DNA of 64,000 bases, from NCBI RefSeq assembly GCF_910592395.1, contig NC_088317.1, positions 11,532,001 to 11,596,000 on the forward strand, in the 5' to 3' direction. Every line of letters starts with the position of its first letter. Position 1 is the first letter of the stretch. This document shows, piece after piece, positions 1 to 11,920 of the stretch. The position numbers and the translations under genes are program-made. The notes under the pieces are model-generated. The model did no database searches. It was given only the letters and a program-made list of their open reading frames with translations, and had not been told where the DNA came from. The stretch comes from Lineus longissimus (Eukaryota > Nemertea > Pilidiophora > Heteronemertea > Lineidae).

Positions 1-154
1 ACTTACATAACATTTTCCACTTTGTCCTCCTTTAAAACACTACAATATGATTTAAGGATTATGCGTAAATTGTGCATAAAAAGGCGGAAAAAGACACGGA
101 AATGGAACGGGAGCGCGCATCCGTGCGGAAACGACAACAATCCTCACCCGAGAA

Positions 155-250
155 CCCCGTGACGTAAGCCAACACTCCCCGTGGCGTTGCAACGTAGCCG
201 AGGAGGGTGACGTCACAGGAAACGTAAAGAAGCATCCTCTATAAAAATAT
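155..250 (+). promoter_or_regulatory. Promoter-like cluster: two CRE-like sites and a TATA box
   Basis: GTGACGTAAG near 159-168 and TGACGTCAC near 208-216 resemble ATF/CREB sites, and CTATAAAAAT lies near 239-248. The spacing suits a core promoter or an LTR promoter. No convincing coding sequence follows, so the transcript it would serve is unknown. Confidence 0.3.
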
Positions 251-2241
251 ATTTTTGCCTAGTAGGTACATGTACTGTTTTAATAACTATCAGTGTGATT
301 TACTGAACTGAATGTACTTCTACCCTGTGTACCCTTGTAACTTACATGAAGTAATACAACATATTGTAATATATGGGCTTGCGCCCTCCAGGTTCCTCTG
401 CTCCTCTCAATTCGGACAACACGTATGTCACTTTTATATCATTTATTTTGCTCCTTCCTTGATGGGAGCCAAGGCTAATCTCTCGAACTACAGGTTTACT
501 CATGGCGGGTTATGTAACCGAGCCTGGCATTGGTTGACCAGGATGATACTAAGAAACTGTTGCCATTGGTACCTTATACAAATATATATGTTACATCCCC
601 CCGATTTAAGAAAATTTTGCAAAAATTTTAATCTATACTATCAATTAAACATTTCAATGATATATTTATCTATTGATTTATTTATGTTGAATGCATAACT
701 TTGAAAGAATTTATGTAATCATTTACTTCGAGAAATGCTTCTTCCTTGTGTAGTTGAGCAAATTACTTCAACGCAAACGGAAGCATGATTCAACATTCGT
801 ACTGTTACTCTTTCAACCACTTGCACTCGTAAAAGTATTACGGTAATCTTATGTAAATAAGATGCTAATATGTTGTAATCTAATCATCTAAATATCTAAT
901 GTAACCCTGAAATGGAAAGTAGAATCAAATCCATTCACGCGTAACAGTATAAAATTCAGACCGCAAACATGAAACATTCCCTAAATGGCTACTTCCAAGT
1001 AAAACCGGTAAAAGTTGAAGAGACCACGAAAACATGGAATCTGATGAGATCCCGTCGATTAGAGCAAGATAACCATGAATTGGATTCAGAAAATACCAGT
1101 ACAACCTAAGCGAAGGATGACTTGAAAAGCATCAATGAAGCAAAGTTAAATAGCACTATCGAGTAAAAGAAAAACAACAGAACACAGCGTGTGTTGTTTT
1201 AGCAAAACATAAACCATAAACTGGTAAGTATCAACTCGTGCTGGAAGGAGATCATACTGAGGTGAAATCCCAAATCAAACAGATTTGCAACTCTGGAATG
1301 CAGTTTCCCATATGGAACACACTATCAATGATGAACTAAACACCTTCATAAATCACCTAACTTTACATAACTTGTCTGACCTTCAGGGGTTACCAATGAC
1401 TACGAAAGTATCTAAAATATACCTTGAACAATTATAAATGTCAACACACTTTTGACTGGCGTGTGACTAACTCAACTTATGATTGGCCGTGCCTTGAAGT
1501 TGAGGGATTAAACGAAAAGCCTGCTCGTGAAGTTGCGCGGGGATCCCTTGCATGACCCTAGAATGCCTTTTACCAGAATCTGCTTGATCAAACCTAAACA
1601 TTCAGGATACACATGGATTGCCCACCAATACCGTTCCCATGGAACCTTCTCCTTTCCGTCGGTGATACTAAGACCCGAAAATTTCCAGTGACTCACCCGC
1701 CAAGTTGCCATCCTTAGCCGCCTTGCCGGATTTTTCACCGGCCAAGCAAAATAAAATTCACATATCTTCTCGTTTGATCCCGTTGTACCCTGTATATCAA
1801 TTGAAAGAGACTGCTGATTTTACGCCGACAGCTATTATCATCCACCTGCGGCACACCTGCAAGCACTCTTTTGACATAATTAAAAACAACCGCCCCCGCT
1901 CTGCCGCTAGCCGATCATACAGGTGCGCTTTTGTCCACTCCCTTGACCTTGTTGCCAAGGCTACGGGTGATTGTTATTGGCCGACCGTCGTCTGCCGGAA
2001 CACGTGGATATTAATGGTAGTAGGCCCTACTGTTGTACCGGGTAATTGAGATGGCTGGCAGTCGGGTTGCGGTGGGATAATGATCGTTGAGTGACGGCGG
2101 AATGTTTATATGCGATATTTACGGCTGTGTTTGTGTAACTATTGGCTTGGATTTAAGCATGGCGGAGGGGAATTTAAAGAGGGCGGCTGCAAATTTAACA
2201 GGGCGGGCTAATTTTAGACGGGGCGCATTTTCACTGCTCAA
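251..2241. other. No recognisable gene
   Basis: Open frames here are short and resemble no family I know. The stretch is AT-rich up to about 1450. From about 2165 the short words AATTTAAA and GGGCGG alternate, leading into the palindrome at 2242. It could hold the decayed 3' UTR or LTR of the Gypsy fragment that starts at 2357, but I see no LTR boundary. Confidence 0.4.
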
Positions 2242-2273
2242 ATTTAAACGGGGCGCCAGCGCCCCGTTTAAAT
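2242..2273. repeat. Near-perfect palindrome, 15-bp arms and 2-nt centre
   Basis: Left arm 2242-2256 reads ATTTAAACGGGGCGC and the right arm 2259-2273 is its exact reverse complement, with CA between. Related AATTTAAA/GGGCG words precede it from about 2170. Confidence 0.85.
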
Positions 2274-2356
2274 GGCCTGGCGAGAATACTGACTAGGTTT
2301 AAGGAGATACACCGACTGTCCAACTGCATACAATGGACACCTGTCCAACCTGTCAC

Positions 2357-4228
2357 TTATTTTCTCATTTTGTGCGTTCTGCTGGTTCCTTTGCAACTCA
2401 AGCATAGTTCCTTCAGATTCTCAACGTACTTTTTGTAGGAATGTGACAAACCTAGATCAACCTTGAACCTAATGCCACTGATATCTGGCGGATTGCGAAG
2501 AAACAACAAGTAATGTGGGGAATGTCCACCAAGGTGGGGTGACGAAAATGAGTTGTAGCTGAACTGGGCTACTGAGACGTAGCGAACCCAATCATTACCG
2601 TAAGGACCTAAGTTAGACTTGATCATGTCTCCTACTGTACGCATATGACGTTCCAACATCATTGAGCCATGATTCTCCACACTGACGCAACGCTGGTCGA
2701 TCCCAAGTGATGAGCAAAGAAGAGAAAGCAGTTTCCCTGTAAGCGAAGTCGCCACATCTGTTACAACAACAGACGGGACACCAAACATGGTTACAACCTT
2801 TTGGAGAAAGGCTTCGCAAATTGTCTCAGCCGGTAGGGACTTCAACAGAGTACATATTATGTAGCGTGTGGCTGCACAGCTGACGATCATGATGTGCTAA
2901 TAACCAGTGACCGAACTTGGCAACGACTTGAAATCTAGATTGATTGTCTCGAATGGACAAAAACGATCTGGAATGCGCGGATGATATGGACGCAGGTTAT
3001 CGGTTTTACCCTTGATCTGTTGACACCGTGAACAACCTTTGATGTAGCTTGCTATACGCTCAAACATGTTATCGCAGAAATAGAAATTCTGACGGAGAGT
3101 CAGATAGGTTTTAACCATACCCGTGTGTGAACTAAGCAGACCGTCAATATATCTACTTATGATTGTGTCAATGTACTGCTCAGGTATAGCTAACTGGAAG
3201 TTTAAATGATCATCATTGGTATGAAAGAACAACCTAAACAAGACATCATTCACCAATATGAACTGTTCCGACCTGAGCATGATTGACCGTGCAGCACGCT
3301 TATCGCTAGGCAAGATGTTGTGTGCTATTTAATCATACACGCTTTTGAAAGCTGGGGAAGCCTGTTGAGCCATGTGCAGAGCATTAACCTCGATCGGGAG
3401 ATTATAATCCCTAATTACTTTCCTCTTGATTATGTCTAAGATGCCATAGAGCTCATACTGCTTCGGAATGTGTTTGGCTACGAGTGCGTCGATGTTGGAT
3501 ATCAAAGGCGCGGCTGGGCGTATCTGGTCAGCTGATGGTGTCAGGTGCTCTTCATCTGAACTCGTCGGATGCGTGGTGGGCGGTACCAATGTATCTGGTC
3601 TTATCGTTCTCCTATCAACAAGTCGTGGTTCTGGCAATGTTGCTGGAGTGGGCGGAGTCTCTTGCGTGCGAGCGCTGGCTGCTGCTGCGAGGCGAAGGCT
3701 GGTTGGCTGAGCTACTGGCTTTGGCGCTGCTGGTTCCACTGGGATTGGTGGCGCGACTGGGTGATCTGGGCTCGGTGCACGTGGTCTGGCTTGCTGCTAC
3801 GGGAGGATGGACGCTGTTTTGTCCTGTGGCTTGAAGAGAGGGGCGGGCGTTATCCCCATCCGTTTGGCGTACCCACGTGTTACTATGTGCTCGCTCCTCT
3901 GGGCAGGAAACAAGCTCTCGTCGGCCATATCGAACGCTGGTACGATCTGCGTAACCAATGCAACTGGTAAAATCTTATCAAACACGTCATCGTCATCACG
4001 TGGACTCCTTGACAGAAAATCGCTCAATTCCATATCGCTACCTTTACGATAACCTAATTTGAACGAATACAAGGACAAGCGTTCAAGAAGTTTTTGCAAC
4101 CATTGAGTACTTGGCGCCGACTTGGACTTAACAATCTGCACCAATGACGAATGATCCACAAATGCATCAAAAACGTGAGAGCGAAGAACGTGATCAAACG
4201 CTTTAATGTTGATGAAGAGACCAAACAA
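2357..4228 (-). pseudogene. Gypsy pol: RNase H C-terminus, linker and integrase, one frame with three stops
   Basis: One reading frame runs from 4228 to 2357 and is broken only by stops near 3797, 3329 and 2897. The first part has the RNase H C-terminus (VDHSSLVQ, then ELSDFLSRSP), which holds a catalytic Asp. A Pro/Ala/Thr-rich linker follows. The integrase zinc domain (about 3313-2897) ends in CSRCQQIKG, and an FETINLDFKSL stretch leads towards the core. The core (2890-2357) shows VVTDVATSLTG and later NHGSMMLERHMRT, where the catalytic Glu is expected in this family. DVATSLTG stands where many relatives have D-x-G-x-x-F. Domain order and motifs make the family clear. Confidence 0.8.
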
Positions 4229-4850
4229 TTCACCTCGCTGACTGAATAAGATTGCGCCGCTTTGGGCAAACGCTTGGAATGATAAGCAATCAGTCTCTCC
4301 TTTCCGTCTACAATTTGCATGAGATGACTACCCGTACCTATCCTAGATGTGTCCGAATAAATCACAAACCAACCATGTCTGTTTGGCGCATGTGAGAGAG
4401 CTGGGGACACGAGCATGTCTTTGACTTTGTCAAATGCAAGCTGGTGTGCATCTTTCCACTGAAAGAGCCTGCTTTTCTTTGTGAGCTCCTGGAGAGGTTT
4501 TAGATGTTCCTGCAACTTTGGAAGATACATGGAGAGATAATTGACTGCACCTATGAATCTACGTACTTGACGTCTAGAAGTTGGAACACTCATCTTGCGA
4601 ATTGCTGTGCACTTATCACTCACTGCCTCAATCCTTACGTAACATCAACTCGGATGATATGACCAAGGTAGACCACATGGCGTCGGAAGAGCTTAACCTT
4701 TCTTGGACAAATGCGTAACCCATGCTGAGCCAACTTTGCCAGCACCTTGCGGAGATGAACTTCTCCGGTGTGTTATCCGCGTTCCAGCTTCTCTCGACCT
4801 GAATCAGGCTAGATAAGAACCAATGTACTTTAACATCAACACGCGACACT
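4054..4850 (-). pseudogene. Gypsy pol: end of RT and start of RNase H, frameshifted
   Basis: From 4849 a short frame carries WFLSSLI where relatives have a Y-x-D-D type catalytic motif, so the aspartates appear lost. A different frame then reads HLRKVLAKLAQHGL and YLGHII, the RT thumb/connection signature, ending in a stop near 4628. A third stretch (4623-4054) has RRFIGAVNYLSMYLP and LIAYHSKRLPKAAQSYSVSE, typical of the Gypsy connection and RNase H start. This stretch overlaps the frame of the next piece downstream (4228) with a shift. I infer several indels in an old copy. Confidence 0.75.
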
Positions 4851-5385
4851 CCAGCATGTGCCGTTAATTTTTGTTGGCGTACTTATCAGTGGCCTATGAC
4901 CTAGACTCAAGTGGAGTGTCACTGATGCTGCACTGTTTATGTTAGGCCCGGGGCATTGTGATATAGCTAATACTGTATACTGTATACTGTATACTGTATC
5001 GCTATGTAGATAGATGCTGGTGCGATGGATGCTTTCGAGGATGCTTTCCACTGCTCGTGGTATGTTCTGACATACAGTGTGTCCCATGATAGCTGCTGGC
5101 CTACCACCTATTCTCAGCTGCCGGGCACTCTGTATAGAAAATGACACAACTAGCTGTTTAATAAAGCCTTGTTTGCTTACTTTATGATTGCAATACATAT
5201 ATTATAAGTCATCAATACATGGGAAACACATTAACCTTATAAAAATGACCACAACGGACAAGATCAAAAGTCAAACTTTCGTCACGAACAAATTGTTTTA
5301 ACATAGGCCTACTATTCTTGCAGACAGTCATGACAGTGCCTTATATCATGTATCAACATCTATCCCCTCTTTCCTGATTAGAGGT
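4851..5385. other. No recognisable gene
   Basis: Apart from the TACTGTA array I see no coding or structural signal here. The upstream part of the dead RT cannot be followed beyond about 4850. Confidence 0.4.
4971..5000. repeat. Microsatellite, 7-bp unit TACTGTA x4
   Basis: Four head-to-tail copies of TACTGTA. It lies between the dead Gypsy fragment and the gene at 5386-10176. Confidence 0.9.
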
Positions 5386-6741
5386 TCAAAATTCCTTCAC
5401 ACCCCAGTGTTGAAGAAGGGACTCGCAGATGCGCTTCTGCCGATATATTTTTTGGGCTGCTCCGTCTTTCTGGTAGTCTTTAACCGTAGGAATGGCACCC
5501 AAATGTCTGTCCATGTACTGAAGCTCGAAACGCTTGAGCTGTTCCTTGACTTCAGAAAGCCTCCGTAATGTTTTTGTCATCATAAATGCCTTAGCCTTTT
5601 CGTATTTGTCACGCACGTCCTGCCTTCCCGGCGCAGATTTCAATTGTTTCCTGAGCGTAAGAAATGAGGATCCTTCCGGTGATTCTCCAACAGCGTAAAT
5701 GAGTCTTTCGCCGAACTCTGAGGATGGTCCAACCGAAATTCTTTCTCCTGCAAGTAATAAAAAAGTGATAAAAAAGAAAAAAGCGCTTTCAAACGATGTA
5801 TGCATGCATGCCCCAAGTAATCTTAGATACCACACCCAAATACAATGATGCACTATTTTGCTTTTAGTCCTTATCAGGAATTGTATCTGTGGGGTTCCTT
5901 GGTTTGGAAAGCTTCAGGCGTTTAGGAAGCGGGGTACTAGTCGCTGAAATGAAAATAATGACGGCCTTTATCTATGACGAAGAAGAAAAATTTGACACTA
6001 CGAATATTGACCACGGGGTATCTTTGTTACTAAACCCGCACCGAATAATAGGGAAGGAGAATATGAAAAAGCCACTTACCAATCGGTTCAGGTGACTCAC
6101 TTCGGCCTGTCCTCGCCTGGTTATCCTGAATACTGCACGTAATAGGACCCTTTTTGGCGCAGCTAATAGGTGAGGGATTACAGGATGTTGCCTGATTGGC
6201 AGCTAGGGGTTCTGTTTCTGTGTCTGTTCCTGGTGTGTCATCTTTACTGAGTTCTGAAAAATGTATAGAAGCAGCAGTGTTTAATGCTAAATTGCCATTG
6301 AAAACAGTTGCTCTATGCCTGCACAAAAAGTATTTTGCGTTGTTCATATATATATTTACCCTTTGGATCACTGCTGTCATTTGTAGACACCTGGTTCATG
6401 CTGGCCCCCTTATGACGGACTCGTCTCCGTCGCTGCTCTCATCATATTCATGGCTGGCTTCGTCAAGCTCATTAGCTTCATTTTCGTGGGCGATGGAGTA
6501 AGCTAGAAATAGGAATAAAGGAGAAATTATTGACTTTCTCATCTAATGGTCTGTAATCCTGAAGAAATGGTTAGATAGGGAAGAACGCTATGTTAATTAC
6601 CAAGTGGACCAATGATGTCATCTTCAGATATCTGTGTCATCTTGATGATCTGGTCCTGATCTTCGGATTCATCCTTATTTCCCTTGTCATTGTCTTCGTA
6701 GTCTGTCTCGTCTTCTTCAGTTTCTTCTCCTTCTGAATGGC
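5386..6741 (-). pseudogene. 3' exons of the same gene: acidic tail and helical C-terminus
   Basis: Several pieces have splice sites and phases that fit. The exon at 6741-6601 (acceptor TTTCAG, donor GTAATT) encodes a Glu/Asp-rich stretch (GEETEEDETDYEDND). An acidic segment starts at 6502 after TTTCTAG. The exon at 6253-6080 lies between TTTTTCAG and GTAAGT. A last exon starts at 5747 after TTACTTGCAG and ends at the stop at 5386; it is rich in charged helices. A small alternative exon (CGACTAGTACC onwards, near 5948) also has an acceptor. The joins between 6502 and 6253 are not settled. The acidic tail fits the end of the same family protein, but a separate host gene cannot be excluded. Confidence 0.5.
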
Positions 6742-6865
6742 CTGAAAGAAGTATGCAGTTTATGTAACACCATGCAGTTAAATTATTCGAATATTATCTT
6801 CATGTTCATATTTGATAAAATATTTAATCTTAATGGGAAAATGTAAGGCTAAATATCATACAAAC

Positions 6866-8477
6866 CTGTCAAGCTGAATGACGTTTTGTAAACATCGCCA
6901 AGGTTGTCTCCGTCATAGATCCGTAGTGTGGGTAATGGCAAAATAAGCGTTCTGTCCTTCACCATTGAAACACAGACTTTCCAGCAAACCTTCAACCTCT
7001 CTAGCTCATCCTTCAAAGACGATGATCGGAAGTTCTTCACCGTGGCGTTTATCGATAAGCGTTCTTGCTCATCCGCACTATCATGGAACTCAATCCCATT
7101 TTCATCTGCCTTCCACCAACACCCTTGGCCGTCCATCATGAAATCGGCAATGCGTTCAAGGTGACTTTGTAGGAGTGAAGGGCGTTTCAATACAATATCT
7201 GCTGGAATGACAGTATTTGGCAGTTTTGGCAAGGTCCTGTATTCCACTGCTATTCTTGACTCTTGTTTTCTGTAAGAACTTGATGATTCCTTCATTTGGT
7301 ACCGTATCAAGGCATTCCCAATAATACCACCGGGACGTCTAGAACTCGTTGCTGATGCTGCACGTTTTATATCCCCAAACGTTCTTTCTTCCTGCTCTGC
7401 TAGCAAGGACTGTGTGGTGACAATCCGAAGTAACTCAGGCGCATGGACACATATCCGGTGGAAGTAGCCGCCGAAAAATTTTCGTCTGGTCATTTTCTTT
7501 GGTTTTGACAGAAGCTTTCGACAAAGTTCACCGAAAAGAAATGTCAGGTTGTACAACCGAAGTATTCTCTTTGGTGTTCTTTCACATTCCCTACCATAAA
7601 CGATGGCTGCAATTTCTACCAACGCACGGACAAGAACAGTACAGTCTCTGTCAACTTCACTGCCCTCGTTCTCTAAATCGATCAGGTGTCTAGCTAAACG
7701 TATCATTATTAGCCTTGCATCACACCCTTCAACTTGCTGCTTGTCCCCCTTGGCCAAGTCGCAAAACCCCCTCAAATCTACTCCTGTGTCATCCTTGATC
7801 TTGAGGGGCAGTTCTTCTAGAACATGCTTACACATATAGGATATGTCATGTAGGGCTTCAAATTCAGCAACCTCATAGTGTTGGCAGCAAATGTCTTCCA
7901 GTGGTTCCGTTGGGTCGTATCCTAAAACTGCAGGCATTCTCTGCAAACACTGCAGCTCCTCGTTCAGTAAGTCTTCGAGCTCTGGCTTACGGCTTCCTTC
8001 ATCATATGGAATATTCCTACTCCGCAACTTTTTTTCGATTTCATCCTTTCGCAGATTTGATAAGGGGTTTATTGTCCCATCTTTGTACCTCAACCACAAA
8101 CTGCCCTTCAAAAACAGCATTTGACGTTCTTTTAGATTCATCTGATTGGATGAACAACGGTAGGACATAGTGAGATTTGAATATGATTCAGCTGGTAGGC
8201 CGCATAGAGCTCGCAGGTGTTTTTGCCCAGCCTCTAAGTCTCTTGCCGGCTCATCGCCACTAAAGAATCTCAGCGAATCCTTGTACGCGACACCATCTCT
8301 TGTAGCCACTGGTTCCCTCATACGGAGAAGATCCTCCCTTCTTGTCTCCACATACCCAAGTTGGTCTGCGTCACTGGCAGCGGACCGACCGAAAATGTAC
8401 AATCTCGGGACTTCTACGAAATCCTGCACGCTGAACCCCTTGTCGTGTGGGTCAACGAGCACTGTACTCTTCATCAT
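6866..8477 (-). pseudogene. C-terminal half of the same protein: SAP-like segment and RNase H-like transposase motif
   Basis: The frame continues the previous entry after a one-step frameshift. Early motifs (LRFFSGDEPA) are typical of the family. LRKDEIEKKLRSRNIPYDEG followed by KPELEDLL resembles a SAP DNA-binding helix pair. Further on, HAPELLRI and EQEERTFGDIKRA match the place where relatives carry an N-x-E-N-Q-E-R-x-F-G block. I take this as an RNase H-fold transposase-like core, an inference from motif shape only. The segment ends at a good donor (ACAG then GTTTGT) at 6866, joining acidic exons downstream. Either a transposon gene or a domesticated derivative fits. Confidence 0.6.
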
Positions 8478-10176
8478 TGAGGTAATTTGCTCTGTCGTAC
8501 AACCAAGTGAACATCATCATGTAATGGGTACTGTTTAAAATGCAACTGTGGTCATGCCAAAGCTTTACGTGTCTAGTACGATGGACGTCTTCAAGTTTTT
8601 TTCTGTCGGCTTCTTCATCACCAGTTGAATTCTCCCCCAACTTGATCAGCTGTTGACGTATGACAGTTATATCCTCTTCTCTGTAAAACCCATCACGGTG
8701 TTTCCTCAGTATACCTTTCTCCTCTTGGCGAAGCAGTTCCTCTTTTCTTATTTTTTGAAGTGAAAACTTTCTTCCAAACACGGTAACATTGACTTTTTCT
8801 ATTTTACCAGTCGATGGATCAATTATGGACTTCTCATATGTTTTTGGTGCAACCATTTCACCTACATCTATGACCCCTTCTTCGATCATGTCCGAAATCT
8901 GTTGTCGTAGAGTACGCGCAGGTCTTTCAGCGGCAACAGCTATGTTGGTTCCCTGGATTCGCCTTTTCCCAACCCTCACTCTCTGCGGAACGTCACGTCC
9001 AGACACAGTCCTATCCACGTTGAAGGAGTCCACGTCAATACCATTTTCCTCCGCGAATTCCTTCAGGATATAACCGGCTTTTGACGATATGAGTCCTGAT
9101 GTACTGAGAACAGGATAGGTGTCCGTTCCCAACTGTGTCCAATTCACTGAGCCTGCTGGAATTGTCTTCATATTGTTGAGAAATGCTTCCTTATCGAAAT
9201 CATACAGTTCAAAATTTGGTGTTTTGCTGCGTGATTGAGTGTCATTTTCCAACCTTTTTTTCATACGTTCTTTTGCCATGTCTGGTGACTCGAAATATAG
9301 CTTCTTCCTGCGCCTGTCATAAGCGGAAAACGATTCTCCGTGCGATAGCAAGCGTTTGGCATCATTTCCGTCACTACTCCATTCCCTTTCAACGGACCTA
9401 ACCTTTTCCTGCAAATACAAATCCTTCTCCTTCTTTGAGCTTTTTTTGATTGATGAAATTCCCAGATCTGGTGCATTGGATATGGCTTGCAGAAATGGCA
9501 TCCCATACTTTTCATTGAAGGCTGGTTCCATTCCCTCTTTGACGATTGCACTTGCTGCTCTGTAACAATGTTGTTTTGTTCGGGGTGTGGTTAGTGGTAC
9601 CTGATTTTGAATGCTTTGTGAAATGTTCTGACATACAGATTGCAGTGGTGTGGCACATCTTTGATAGCCTGGAGTTTTCATTAGCAGTTCACTGACCCTG
9701 TCACAGTCGCATGCTTTACAACGCTTTAAGCTATGTTCCTTCCGTTGGTAACTTGAATATTCGTTCTACTCCCTAATAGAGAAATGTTTTAAGAACTGTT
9801 GCTTATCATTTGCCAATATCTTCTTATTGGATTTGTTACACCTTTGCTTTTGCTCTCGTAGTATTGGATCTACTGTCCTTAGAAGGTTTTTAAATTCCAT
9901 TAGAGTAACTTGCATCTTTGGGGAATCCTTGGCAAATTCCTGATATCGTTTGTAGCGATCTGATATTGTGGCATGAGGATTGGTGTGTGAAAAACGTTTC
10001 TTCCTTTTCCTCTTACCTTCAGCAAGATTTTCTTTATCAAGGCCACCATCCTCACTCTCTGACCCTGAATTGTCAGAACCTTCCTCTTCATTCAGTTCAT
10101 TTTCAAGACTCGATGCCCCCTTTGAATATCGACTTATTGCCACTTTGGCAAAGTTACACACGTTCATTCTGAACAC
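8452..10176 (-). pseudogene. N-terminal half of a large unnamed transposon-linked family protein; in-frame amber codon
   Basis: A single frame runs from 10176 to 8452 with one TAG at 9766-9768. The start is acidic (residues about 20-50) and then basic with a KRKRKKRF nuclear-localisation-like patch. After the stop the frame continues with CKACDC, a long helical charged region, and ends in LNSTHYMMMFTWLYDRANYLNDEEY. I recognise the whole as the N-terminal part of a family common in cnidarian, echinoderm and lancelet gene sets that has no established name; its function is unknown. The frame slips at about 8452-8477 into the next segment. The first ATG at 10176 may not be the true start, since an upstream exon is possible. 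One stop and one shift in about 3.3 kb of otherwise open coding suggest a recently dead copy or sequence errors. Confidence 0.65.
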
Positions 10177-11590
10177 GTCAATTTGTATTACTAATGTACC
10201 AAAACGTCAGAGAAATGTACACAAATCGATTGAAATATCCAGTGAATTAAGCCTATAAACGTTATTTTGTAGCCTACATCCCAAAGCAATCAGTGCGACA
10301 CATTAAAAAAAAAATGTAATCCTGAATTTGATCAATGTCAAAAGTGGTTGAGGGTGGCATTCCTACAAGTTTGCTTTCGAATACAGCATTGGATGGTTTG
10401 CTTTCAACAAAACTTTCCCGCTCCCGCCAAAACTTGAATGAGTCATGTGACACAGAAATATACTACAGGCATGACATGGCAGGCCTGGCAGGTCAACCTA
10501 TCTACAATGTACACGAACGCAACTACTGAAAATAAGCCTAGCATGTAAATTGCGATATTTCTAGACAATATGCTGATACCATGGACCTATAAAGTAAAGT
10601 TTAGTTTAGTTTAAAGGTCCTAGCTAATACCCTCATCATCCCGAGATCAAAGGTAAAGGGTGAAACACGATATAAGACTGAATGAAACGGGGGGGGGGGG
10701 GGGGGGGCTATATGTTGGCCTAGGCTATCATCCTTTCAGTCCTAAGCTAAAACACACCAACTTGTGATAGGCTGCATAGGCACGGCTCCCCAACTTGAGA
10801 CTACACCCATGACTCCAGCATTCTTGACAACATATAGCTACCGCATAACAATACCCTTTATCATGGTACCCCAAATCTTCAAACAGAATTTGAGTTAATG
10901 ATGTTCAAAGCCGTTTTGAACCACAGACAACAAGCCACGGCAGGCCTGTGTTTGATAGTCACTATGCCACACTATCCTGTTTCCTTCACAGACCACAATG
11001 AGTTAACAAATATGCCATCTCAGATAAGTCGAAGAGATGCCAGAACTGTGACCCACATGAGTCACCTTGTAATGAATGGCTCGTGTCGCTAGACTATTGT
11101 TTACTTCTGCATTGCTTGATGTGGGAACATTAGAGAAATTTTCTAATAAAGTGATTTCCTATACCGTTCATAAAGATTATGTCAGCCTACATGCCTGAGA
11201 GCATTCCATAGACCTTGCACAACAGCCCAGTCTTTTACCCTTTCTTAATTACGTTTCCATTTTCACATAATTAGCAAAAAGAACCATGCGCTATAGCAGG
11301 GAAAGGGCTTCACTGGCAATATATCGACACCTGCGGACTTTTTCAAGAAGGGTAAAACAAATATGTGTGTATGGAGTAGTGACACATTGATTTCCATTGG
11401 TGCTAAAAGTATTCAGTTTCACATGGTATAGGAATTCAACAATAACTGATTTTGAAGGCCCTAAAGCAGGAGGAAATGAATGGGTTAATCTCAGGAATTA
11501 TGACTCATGTCATCATTTGACTGAAAGGCACGACACCTGAGGATCAAAATTATAGCATGATTTACATACTTTGATAGTTGGCATAGAGGT
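10177..11590. other. No recognisable gene
   Basis: Only short open frames without family resemblance are present. The stretch contains the poly-G run at 10689-10707 and ends at the truncation point of Gypsy element A. Confidence 0.4.
10689..10707. repeat. Poly-G run of 19
   Basis: Nineteen consecutive G residues, on the strand whose transcript from the gene to the left would read poly-C. The exact length is prone to sequencing error. Confidence 0.9.
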
Positions 11591-11920
11591 TTAATGGCAC
11601 ATAATGAACTGCCTGAATTCACAGTGCGCTAGGCCCAAGATTTGAAAATCAAGGATAACACACCGGAGTTTGTGCTCTGCTACGGATTGTGAGAACAAGA
11701 TTATATCATCGTGTATATTGATGAGAAACTCATGTGAGTCGGGGATCTCACCCAAGATTTGTGAGAGCGCTTCCTGAAACTTGCTTGGCGAAACCGTACA
11801 ACCCATAGAAACCTTCCTATAGTAATACGAAGAACCTCCGTGGTTGGAATTGATTCCAACAAACTTTTGTGCCTTTTCACTCAATGATAGCGAATAGAAA
11901 GCACTTTTGATGTCTAACAC
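11591..11920 (-). pseudogene. Element A reverse transcriptase palm, truncated
   Basis: LDIKSAFYSLSLS holds the first catalytic Asp of Gypsy-type RT and INIHDDIILFS the Asp pair, with His in place of the usual Tyr position before x-D-D. VSMGCTVSPSKFQEAL lies between them, as expected. The frame is shifted relative to the upstream protease/RT frame at about 11915-11920, and similarity to RT fades after EHKLRC near 11650. I call it a broken gene. Confidence 0.85.

Larger units (their letters stand above)
2357..4850 (-). mobile_element. Decayed Ty3/Gypsy retrotransposon fragment (RT tail, RNase H, integrase)
   Basis: The minus strand runs, from 4850 downwards, through the end of reverse transcriptase, RNase H, a proline-rich linker, the integrase zinc domain and the integrase core, which is the Ty3/Gypsy pol order. 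Gag, protease and most of RT are absent and no LTR can be drawn on either side. Stops and frameshifts show it is dead. It is not the missing 3' half of element A (11591-13419): both pieces cover the RT catalytic-motif region, so they overlap in content. Confidence 0.85.

Noticed and set aside
312-698. 128-codon plus-strand frame after the promoter-like cluster
   Set aside because: Composition is hydrophobic and AT-driven, with no family resemblance.
1508-1738. Minus-strand 76-codon frame with a plausible-looking protein
   Set aside because: No recognised domain, no splice context, no neighbouring exon.
4752-11680. Shared 15-mer TCCGGTGTGTTATCC near 4755 and 11655
   Set aside because: It is in opposite orientation relative to the two coding frames, and a few such matches are expected by chance in 64 kb.
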